Source: Planctomycetota bacterium (GTDB lineage: Bacteria > Planctomycetota > PUPC01 > JACPCR01). Taken from it: a DNA stretch of 8,245 bases. This document shows positions 1 through 5,675 of this stretch, in pieces (positions within the stretch are counted from its first letter, which is position 1; every line of letters starts with the position of its first letter). The position numbers were made by a program, and so were the translations under genes. The notes below the pieces were generated by a model. The model was not told the DNA's origin. It saw only the letters and a program-made list of their open reading frames with translations, and did no database searches. The stretch spans positions 1-8,245 of the forward strand of contig JASLXP010000730.1 of NCBI GenBank assembly GCA_030740295.1. Direction: 5' to 3'.

Positions 1-30
1 CCCATGGGGCTGCTCCATCGCAGGGCTGTT

Positions 31-1188
31 TCATTCTCGGACCTTGTTCTCCTCGATATAGTCCCAGTTGATCCGATAGCCCATCCCGGGCTCCTGCGGT
101 ACCCGGACGCAGCCGTCGCTGTCGAGCGGGTCGCAGATGGCTTCCAAGTAAGGCTGTGGAGTATCGTAATCGACTCCAGGGGCGAGAAGGCCACGCTCGT
201 AGTATTCGCAGGTGTCTTCACTGGTCGCGGCCAGAATCTGAAGATTGGCGAAGCCGCTCATGTGGATTTCGCATTTCACGCCGTAAGCTTCACACACCGA
301 AACCATCTTCTTTACCCCGGTGATGCCGCCGCGGAGCACGTCGATGCGGCTCATGTCCGACGCGCCTCGTCTGATCCAGTCCGCCCTCGTATAAATGCTG
401 CCCGCTGCGATTTCCGGAGAGAGGACAGGGATGCTGAGATCTGCGCAGAGCTTCTCGTACGCGGAGACGCGATATTCGGACATCGGGTGTTCGAACCAAT
501 AGAAATCGAGCTTCTCCAATTCGCGCCCCACCCTTAACGCTTCCTCGTAAGTGCGATAGGTGCCCCACGGATCGAAACTCAGGACCATGTCGTCCCCCAC
601 GGCTGAGCGCACGGCCCGGCACAGTTCGATATCCTGCTCGATGTGTGATGGTCGACCGGGGGCCGGTTCCTTCTTTACCGGATCCCAGAAGTAGTAGGGG
701 TGGATCTTGTAGTGCCGGTAGCCTTCGGCTTTGCACGCGGCCGCGTGCTCGGCGTAGTTTTCGGGAGAGCCCATGTTGGGATAGGTGCTGGCATATGCCT
801 TGACACGTTCGCGACACCCGCCGAGGAGCTTGTGTACCGGGACGCCAAAGGTGCGCGCCTGAAGGTCCCACAGGACCATATCCAGCACGCTGATGAGACT
901 CTCTTCGATGTTGGCCACCCACATCCAGTGCCAGAATTTTTCGCGGTCAAAAGGATCGTGACCAAGCACGAGATTCTTGAGTCGGCCAGTCATTGCCGAC
1001 CTCTGGTCTCGTGTCATCCCGTCATGGTCCCCGTGTCCTTGGCCTCCAAAATAATATCCTTCAGCGCCATCATCGGTGACGACCTTTGTGAGCGTCTGGA
1101 TGGTCGTCGTTTCGGGAAGGAATTGGCCGTTGCTGTATGGTCGCTTTGGAATTCGGAAAGGAATCACCTGCAGGTCTGCGATTTTCAT
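31..1188 (-). CDS. Mandelate racemase/muconate lactonizing-type enolase superfamily protein, probable sugar-acid dehydratase
   Basis: This 385-residue protein is a full-length member of the enolase superfamily, mandelate racemase (MR) subgroup, with an N-terminal capping domain (about 1-125) and a TIM barrel (about 130-350). The three expected metal ligands are D206 (SFDPWG), E233 (WFEHP) and E259 (SPEIAAG). The MR-type His-Asp dyad is present as D283 (RIDV) and H309 (EIHM). The opposite-face motif is K161-x-H163 (YKIHPY) rather than the usual KxK. Family members with this layout abstract a proton next to a carboxylate, and most dehydrate hexonic or uronic-derived acids. No signal peptide is seen, so it should be cytoplasmic. 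The ATG overlaps the stop of the upstream DapA-like gene and has AGGAG six bases before it, which fixes the start. Being paired with an aldolase-family gene supports sugar-acid catabolism. The substrate cannot be read from sequence; a racemase or epimerase role remains possible. Confidence 0.9.
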   Translation of the reverse strand: MKIADLQVIPFRIPKRPYSNGQFLPETTTIQTLTKVVTDDGAEGYYFGGQGHGDHDGMTRDQRSAMTGRLKNLVLGHDPFDREKFWHWMWVANIEESLISVLDMVLWDLQARTFGVPVHKLLGGCRERVKAYASTYPNMGSPENYAEHAAACKAEGYRHYKIHPYYFWDPVKKEPAPGRPSHIEQDIELCRAVRSAVGDDMVLSFDPWGTYRTYEEALRVGRELEKLDFYWFEHPMSEYRVSAYEKLCADLSIPVLSPEIAAGSIYTRADWIRRGASDMSRIDVLRGGITGVKKMVSVCEAYGVKCEIHMSGFANLQILAATSEDTCEYYERGLLAPGVDYDTPQPYLEAICDPLDSDGCVRVPQEPGMGYRINWDYIEENKVRE

Positions 1189-1199
1189 GTCGGGCTCCT
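1185..1199 (-). promoter_or_regulatory. ATGA stop/start overlap with internal Shine-Dalgarno
   Basis: On the minus strand the stop of the DapA-like gene (TGA, 1187-1185) shares bases with the ATG of the enolase-superfamily gene (1188-1186). AGGAG (1199-1195) lies inside the end of the upstream coding region, six bases before the ATG. This arrangement normally means one mRNA and translational coupling, so the two enzymes are probably made together. Confidence 0.85.
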
Positions 1200-2081
1200 G
1201 AGAAGCGGGTTCAGTTGTTCGAGAATTGCATCCAGTTCGCGGTGGTCGTCTTCATCCATTTCGATGCTGCCGGGGGTTCGCATCTTTGAAGTTTTGAAGA
1301 CGCCGCGGCGCACGAGGACCTCTTTGCACACCTGGAGGCCCACCAGTGTGTTGAAATTGATGAGAGGCAGGAGCTGGTCGAAGATTCTGCGGGCAGAGCT
1401 TTCATCGCCGGCCTCGAGGGCCTCCCAGATTTGCACGTACACTTCCGGGGTGGGCGCGCCGGGCATGAAGCCCGTGGCGCCGCGCCGGGTTTCGGAAATC
1501 ATCCAGCGGCCCCATGCGCCGCCGAACACACCCCAACATTCTTCGTCAACCGCGTCCACCACCGCAGTGATCGTATGCGCGGTGCAGCCCGCTTCCTCTT
1601 TGATGTATCGGACGTGTTCGATATCGGTCACCATCCGGGCGATGAGTGACGGGCTGAGCCCTGGATTGGTGTGCTGAACAAACACGGGAATGCCTGCAGC
1701 ATCGGAAATGGCACGATAATAGGCATTGGTTTCTTCGGGCGTTGCGGACGAAAGAAAAGGCGGCAAGGCGATGACCGCATCGGCCCCCACTTCGGAACCG
1801 TGATGAGCGTGCTCCGCCGCGGAGGGAGTACTTGTGCCCGCGACTCCTGCTACAACTGGTATCTGCCCAGCAGCTTCGATGACAACCGTTTCCACCATGC
1901 TCCGCCTTTCACGGTCGGAGAAGTATTGAAACTCGCTGCCGAGGACCGGGAAGACTAATCCGTGTGCGCCGGTCGCGATGCAAAAAGCAACCTCCCCGCG
2001 AAGGCTGTCGAAGTCTATCTCTCCGCCTGCATCCAACGGAGTCTGCAAAACGGGAAAAATGCCTCTCAGTTTTTCAGGCAT
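1185..2081 (-). CDS. DapA/N-acetylneuraminate lyase superfamily protein (Schiff-base aldolase or dehydratase)
   Basis: This 298-residue protein has the usual length for the DHDPS/NAL class I aldolase family, a single TIM barrel. The Schiff-base lysine is K161 in RYIKEE, on the expected strand, followed by a glycine-rich segment GATGFMPG (201-208). The carboxylate-binding GTTGE-type loop is present in altered form as LGSEF (47-51). The catalytic tyrosine of the YNxP motif is not found: the equivalent stretch reads VQHTNP (135-140), so Gln or His stands in its place. Many non-lysine-biosynthesis members of the family have a Q there, which argues against true DapA. Adjacent to an enolase-superfamily dehydratase, a role in cleaving or dehydrating a 2-keto-3-deoxy sugar acid is the best guess. 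The ATG at 2081 is preceded by AAGGA (2093-2089) seven bases away. It is the first gene of the two-gene minus-strand unit. Confidence 0.88.
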   Translation of the reverse strand: MPEKLRGIFPVLQTPLDAGGEIDFDSLRGEVAFCIATGAHGLVFPVLGSEFQYFSDRERRSMVETVVIEAAGQIPVVAGVAGTSTPSAAEHAHHGSEVGADAVIALPPFLSSATPEETNAYYRAISDAAGIPVFVQHTNPGLSPSLIARMVTDIEHVRYIKEEAGCTAHTITAVVDAVDEECWGVFGGAWGRWMISETRRGATGFMPGAPTPEVYVQIWEALEAGDESSARRIFDQLLPLINFNTLVGLQVCKEVLVRRGVFKTSKMRTPGSIEMDEDDHRELDAILEQLNPLLRSPT

Positions 2082-2174
2082 TGGTCAGTCCTTTTCTGTC
2101 TCTCCTGCCGCGCCCTGCGGCCGCAACCAGATCCAGTGTTACGACGGATGAATTAAGTTCTTTGAATCAGATTC

Positions 2175-2203
2175 GTTGTACTGCTTTGCCATCCGTTGGT
2201 AAA
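2175..2203 (-). promoter_or_regulatory. Possible sigma-70-type promoter for the minus-strand pair
   Basis: Reading the minus strand, TTTACC (2203-2198) is followed after exactly 17 bases by TACAAC (2180-2175). Each hexamer matches 4 of 6 positions of the TTGACA/TATAAT consensus. It would leave an untranslated leader of roughly 85-90 bases before the ATG at 2081. The match is modest, and the promoter consensus of this organism is unknown. Confidence 0.3.
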
Positions 2204-2214
2204 CTTGTAGTACA
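2176..2214. promoter_or_regulatory. Pair of related TTGTA-type candidate operators
   Basis: TTGTAGTACA (2205-2214) contains the perfect palindrome TGTA-G-TACA. A second, weaker copy TTGTACTGCT (2176-2185) matches it at 7 of 10 positions, 29 bp away, close to three helical turns. One copy abuts the candidate -35 box and the other covers the candidate -10 box of the minus-strand promoter, as a repressor pair would. Short TGTA-N-TACA palindromes are typical of GntR/FadR-type regulators of sugar-acid genes. No regulator gene lies in the window, so this is only a candidate. Confidence 0.3.
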
Positions 2215-2249
2215 CCCGCGACGCGCAGCGTTTCAAAGGAGATCTTTAA

Positions 2250-2270
2250 GGCTGCCTGACGGCCGCAGCC
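2250..2270. repeat. GC-rich hairpin beside the 49-bp inverted repeat
   Basis: GGCTGC (2250-2255) and GCAGCC (2265-2270) can form a 6-bp stem with a 9-base loop that contains GGCC. There is no T-run on either side, so a rho-independent terminator is not supported. It sits five bases from the larger inverted repeat and may be part of the same element. Confidence 0.4.
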
Positions 2271-2275
2271 GAATC

Positions 2276-2324
2276 GTGGCACGGCCGTCTCAGCCGTGAT
2301 TCACGGGCGGGACGCCCGTGCCAC
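2276..2324. repeat. 49-bp extragenic inverted repeat made of two hairpin arms
   Basis: The element runs from GTGGCAC (2276) to GTGCCAC (2324) around a central T at 2300. The 24-base arms match as inverted repeats at 20 of 24 positions. Each arm also folds alone: the right arm gives CACGGGCG/CGCCCGTG (8 bp, 3-base loop) and the left arm gives CACGGC/GCCGTG (6 bp, 7-base loop). Two of the four arm differences form a C-G to G-C swap that preserves both arm hairpins. No T-tract follows. It looks like a dispersed REP- or MITE-like palindrome rather than a terminator. Only one copy is present in the window. It lies between divergent genes. Confidence 0.75.
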
Positions 2325-2466
2325 AATGTTCTCAGCGCCACACGAAGAAATCTGCCAGACTGAATTGCCAAAAGATGCGAAAACGTATGAAACCCTTACA
2401 GGGCTCTCAGGGAGCCCAACCGGCCCTGCGATCTATAGACATTAGAAACTATTTCGAGGCCGAAAC
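2325..2466. other. Intergenic stretch with one small hairpin and no convincing gene
   Basis: This 142-bp stretch has no ORF with family resemblance or a good ribosome site. GGGCTC (2401-2406) and GAGCCC (2412-2417) form a 6-bp stem with a 5-base loop, without a T-run. A weak plus-strand promoter-like pair exists, TTGCCA (2365-2370) and TATGAA (2386-2391), but its 15-base spacing is short. I do not call a promoter for the plus-strand pair. Confidence 0.4.
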
Positions 2467-2550
2467 AGGTTTCTGGTGTCTGGATTCAGTGTTCGGGACA
2501 GGAAGTTGTCGCCGTCTTTCCTGACCACTGACGCCTGACTCCTGAACACT
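2467..2550. repeat. Two-armed array of degenerate 7-bp repeats in inverted orientation
   Basis: On the plus strand, 2523-2550 is four consecutive heptamers: GACCACT, GACGCCT, GACTCCT, GAACACT. On the minus strand, 2494-2467 reads GAACACT, GAATCCA, GACACCA, GAAACCT. All eight fit GA(A/C)N(A/C)C(A/T). The arms are separated by 28 bp (2495-2522), the same length as each arm, so the whole block is 84 bp or twelve 7-bp periods. The core does not itself follow the consensus, but it holds a small inverted repeat GACA-N6-TGTC (2497-2510). The block ends 70 bp before the ATG of the GH123-like gene. Confidence 0.7.
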
Positions 2551-2556
2551 CCTCTG

Positions 2557-2611
2557 ATGTAGCATCTCTGGTACCCCAGTATCTTGGGGAACACGTATGT
2601 AGCTTCTGGAG
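2557..2611 (+). promoter_or_regulatory. Structured leader of the GH123-like gene with a repeated ATGTAGC word
   Basis: ATGTAGC occurs at 2557-2563 and again at 2597-2603, 40 bp apart. Both copies run into a similar TCTGG-type tail (ATCTCTGG and TTCTGG). The second tail includes the Shine-Dalgarno GGAG (2608-2611), nine bases before the ATG at 2621. Between them, CTGG/CCAG (2568-2571 with 2576-2579) and CCCCA/TGGGG (2574-2578 with 2585-2589) are overlapping, mutually exclusive hairpins. The ribosome site supports the ATG at 2621. A regulatory role for the hairpins is speculation. Confidence 0.35.
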
Positions 2612-2620
2612 AATCAAGAC

Positions 2621-5600
2621 ATGTTTATCTCGAATCGGTCTTTCCGAATCTTGTTGCTCATTAAAGGCGCCGCCCTGGTCGGATTGCCTTTCCGGACGGA
2701 TGCTGAAGAGACGCTGGAACAACTCCGCGCCCGATCGATCAACGTTTATTGGACCGACCTCGCGCCCCGGCTCGATGGCAAGATGGGTGACGCGTGCTGG
2801 AAGGAGGCCGAAGTGGTCAAGGATTTCCGCACGTTTCAGAAGCCTGCAGAACGGGCATCGCAACAGACGGAAGTGAGAGTCTGTTACGACGCGGAGAACC
2901 TCTACCTCTTTTACAGGCTCTACGAGAACAGGATGGACAAACTGTTCTACGGGCCGCCGGAAGATATGAGGGACATGCTGAACTTCAGCGGGGACGTGGC
3001 GGAACTGTTTCTCGATCCCGGCCGGACCCGCACGCTAAAATATCAGTTCTGCGCCAGCCCGTTCGGTACCCGGTACGACGGTGGCCCGAAGCTCGGCCGC
3101 AAGTACAATCCGAACTGGATAGTCAAGCCGGGCATCTATGACGACCACTGGACATTGGAGATGGCGATTCCTTTTTCCGAACTGGCCCTGGATGGCGACT
3201 TTTACGGCACGCCTCAGAAGGGTGACGTGTGGGGCATCCAATTCTGTCGTGACCAGGCGCACCTTCACGAATGGTCACACTGGGTGCCGACACCCAGGAG
3301 TTTCCATGAGGTGAAGCTGTTCGGCACGGCGACGTTTCAGGGGCGCAAAGAGGGCAAGGCGCTTCCGGTGGTAAGATGTGCGGAACCTCAGCCGCTCTTC
3401 TTCGGGGCTGGCACGCTGAATTTCGACACGGGACAGGATCGCGAGGGTCTTAAAGTCGATTACACACTGAGCCGCGGCAGGAAGCAGCGCAAGGCAGGAA
3501 AGCTGAAAGTCGGCGAGCGAATTTCAGTTCCTTACCACATCACTGAAAGCGGCAAGTGGAGTCTGCATGTCGAAGCCCGCCAGGGAAAGAAGCTCATTTA
3601 CGCTGGCTACACGTTCGCCGAGCTTCCGGCCATCGACAAAATGCTCGCGGCTATCGGGACGAACATACGCGATGCGCGGAAGCGGCTGAAAGACTTCAAG
3701 CATCCTGCGGCCGCGACGCTTAACGAGAAGGTGAACAACCTGGCCAATGAGGCGGAGAAACCCCTCCAGACTTTAAGGAGGGCAAAGGAGCTGTCACGGG
3801 AGCAATGGCAGGAGCTCCTCGATGGAGCGAAAGGCCTGAAGAAGACGTGGAAGGACATCGAATTCGATCTGCACCTGGTTCGGATTTACCCGCAGACGGA
3901 AGAGGTCAGGAAGTATGCGGTCGGCTCGGCGGGGCCCCACGAAAAGATTTATCAGAATACGCTTTTCAACGGCGATCTGGATGCCCCGGTCCGCATCGCG
4001 CTGGCAGGCCGCGAGACAGAATCCTTTCAACTCGTCGTCATTCCATTTTGGACCAAGCTCGAATCGATCAGCTTGAGCTTCACCGATCTCAAAGGCACCG
4101 GCGGAACGATTGCCGCGAAGAACATTCGTTACTCACTCGTCGATTACGTGCAATTGAGCGGCGTCGGACCCGACCACCCCTCACAGCGGATGCACGAGCC
4201 GGACATCCTCTGGCCGGGCAAATCGTTCGGCGTGGAGAAGGGCAAAGTCATGAGCGTCTACGTCGATGTGCTCTGTCCTGCAGGGACGCCCGCCGGGGAT
4301 TACACGGGAACGATCACCATCGAGGCCGGCGGACAGAAAATTAACAGGCAACTGACAGCGCAGGTGTACGGATTCGATTTGCCTCCCGTTTCTTCGCTCG
4401 AAAACAACTTCTGGTTCGGCCCGGCCAATTACAACTGGGGACGCTTCTACGGCACGGGCGTTTACGGCAAGATTCCCTATACGCTCGAGACCTACAAGAA
4501 ACAGGCGCAGGTGCTCTCCCGTTACCGCATCACGCCCTTTTGCGATGATGTGTACACGCTGCTGCCACACCTGACGGTCTATCGCGAGCAGGACGGCCGC
4601 TTCACTTTCGATTTCAGCAAGTGGGCGGAGTTTATCCGCGTCGGCCTCAAGTACGGCGGCAACGCCTGGCGGGCCTCGCTCTCATGCAATCTTGGCGCGA
4701 TGGCAATTATCAGCAGCATCAGCATCACCGACCGGAAGACCGGCGAGGTAAAGCCTGCCCGCGAATACACGAAACAGTGGTCGAATGACCGCAAGGAGGG
4801 TAAGGCCTACTGGGACACCCATCCCATCTACCCTCATTACCTGAAGGCATACGTCGCCTTCCTTAAGGAGATGGGCATCATGGAATCAGCGCACTTCGAG
4901 ATTTACGACGAGCCCAACTCGAACCCGCGCTGGCTGGACATGATCCGCCACCACAGATGGCTGCGGAAACACGTGCCGGAGCTTCAGCTCACCGCCTACG
5001 GCATGCAGCCTTTGCGGAGACAGGCGGGTAAACATTCACTCGGCCTCTGCGACGTGTGGGCGCCGAACCTGCGAGCCATTACTCCCGAAGTTCACAAGGC
5101 CATGCTGGATCGCCGCGAGAAATACGGCGAGAAATTCTGGTTCTACACCTGCGGTGAAGTGCAGGACAAAGACGGGCGCCCCGCTCCGTATCTCCGCTAC
5201 GACCGTTCTTACATCTCGCCCCGCATCCACGCCTGGTACGCGTGGCAGCTCCAGGCCGACGGCATGCTCATCTTCGCCATCAGCGGCATTCCAAAAGAAA
5301 ACGTGAAGACAAGCGCCAGAGACAAGCAGTGGCCGAATGCCGAGTGGCTCGACGGCTGGTCCCGCGGCTGCGGCACCCTCATCTACCCCGGCCCGGATTT
5401 CGAGGTTATCCCCGGCATGCGCCTGGCCAGCGTCCGCGACGGGCTCGAAGACTACGACTATTTCAGAGCCCTCCACGACCTGAGCGCCTACGTGGACCCA
5501 GAAGAGCAGAAAGACCTCCTTGCGCGCATCCAGGACGAGCTTTCCATCGAAAAGGATATTATCGACGGCCTCTTTTCATGGACTCGTGACACCACAAAGC

Positions 5601-5662
5601 TTCAGGCAAAACGCGCCCGTCTGGCGGGGCTTATTGTTGAAGCGAAAAAATTAATGGACTGA
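2621..5662 (+). CDS. Exported CBM9-like and GH123/DUF4091-like glycoside hydrolase
   Basis: This 1013-residue protein begins with a signal-like stretch (residues 5-28: basic start, hydrophobic ILLLIKGAALVGL, possible cut after TDA). A CBM9-like beta-sandwich follows (about 40-240; LDGKMGDACW, WTLEMAIPFSEL, GDVWGIQFCRD). Next come a short beta region, then a charged helical linker (about 341-417). A second beta-sandwich of the type preceding GH123/DUF4091 domains spans about 435-588 (ETESFQLVV, AGDYTGTITIEAGG). The catalytic barrel covers about 593-990. It carries the adjacent Asp-Glu pair D763-E764 in EIYDEPN, matching the acid pair GH123 enzymes use for substrate-assisted cleavage of beta-N-acetylhexosaminides. 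It also has the DUF4091 signature RLASVRDGLEDYDYF (934-948). I infer an exported glycan hydrolase; characterised GH123 enzymes act on N-acetylgalactosaminides, but this substrate is unproven. An in-frame TAG at 2600 excludes an earlier start. It is first in a two-gene unit. Confidence 0.85.
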   Translation: MFISNRSFRILLLIKGAALVGLPFRTDAEETLEQLRARSINVYWTDLAPRLDGKMGDACWKEAEVVKDFRTFQKPAERASQQTEVRVCYDAENLYLFYRLYENRMDKLFYGPPEDMRDMLNFSGDVAELFLDPGRTRTLKYQFCASPFGTRYDGGPKLGRKYNPNWIVKPGIYDDHWTLEMAIPFSELALDGDFYGTPQKGDVWGIQFCRDQAHLHEWSHWVPTPRSFHEVKLFGTATFQGRKEGKALPVVRCAEPQPLFFGAGTLNFDTGQDREGLKVDYTLSRGRKQRKAGKLKVGERISVPYHITESGKWSLHVEARQGKKLIYAGYTFAELPAIDKMLAAIGTNIRDARKRLKDFKHPAAATLNEKVNNLANEAEKPLQTLRRAKELSREQWQELLDGAKGLKKTWKDIEFDLHLVRIYPQTEEVRKYAVGSAGPHEKIYQNTLFNGDLDAPVRIALAGRETESFQLVVIPFWTKLESISLSFTDLKGTGGTIAAKNIRYSLVDYVQLSGVGPDHPSQRMHEPDILWPGKSFGVEKGKVMSVYVDVLCPAGTPAGDYTGTITIEAGGQKINRQLTAQVYGFDLPPVSSLENNFWFGPANYNWGRFYGTGVYGKIPYTLETYKKQAQVLSRYRITPFCDDVYTLLPHLTVYREQDGRFTFDFSKWAEFIRVGLKYGGNAWRASLSCNLGAMAIISSISITDRKTGEVKPAREYTKQWSNDRKEGKAYWDTHPIYPHYLKAYVAFLKEMGIMESAHFEIYDEPNSNPRWLDMIRHHRWLRKHVPELQLTAYGMQPLRRQAGKHSLGLCDVWAPNLRAITPEVHKAMLDRREKYGEKFWFYTCGEVQDKDGRPAPYLRYDRSYISPRIHAWYAWQLQADGMLIFAISGIPKENVKTSARDKQWPNAEWLDGWSRGCGTLIYPGPDFEVIPGMRLASVRDGLEDYDYFRALHDLSAYVDPEEQKDLLARIQDELSIEKDIIDGLFSWTRDTTKLQAKRARLAGLIVEAKKLMD

Positions 5663-5675
5663 GGACAATCGTCTC
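5661..5675 (+). promoter_or_regulatory. Ribosome site overlapping the preceding stop codon
   Basis: GAGGA (5661-5665) overlaps the last two bases of the TGA that ends the GH123-like gene and lies ten bases before the ATG at 5676. With a 13-base gap and no terminator between the genes, co-transcription and coupled translation are likely. An in-frame TAA at 5652-5654, with no other ATG between, fixes the start. Confidence 0.6.

Noticed and set aside
1..30. Possible start of a third minus-strand gene (ATG at 18-16) just after the enolase-superfamily stop
   Set aside because: Only six codons are visible and there is no good Shine-Dalgarno before it, so it cannot be told from chance.
700..1677. 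Open plus-strand frame of 325 codons
   Set aside because: It lies antisense across both well-supported minus-strand enzymes, has no recognisable domain, and is a by-product of their codon bias.
1962..2299. Short plus-strand frames crossing the start of the DapA-like gene
   Set aside because: They overlap its start codon, promoter candidate and the palindrome, and encode no recognisable protein.
2276..2324. 49-bp palindrome as a rho-independent terminator
   Set aside because: There is no T-run on either strand, and the flanking genes diverge from it, so neither would need it.
2401..2417. GGGCTC/GAGCCC hairpin as a terminator or riboswitch
   Set aside because: It is a single 6-bp stem without a T-run and lies about 200 bp from the next gene, with no conserved aptamer features.
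2318..2524. 68-codon plus-strand frame in the intergenic region
   Set aside because: It starts inside the 49-bp palindrome, runs through the heptamer array, and shows no ribosome site or protein-like composition.
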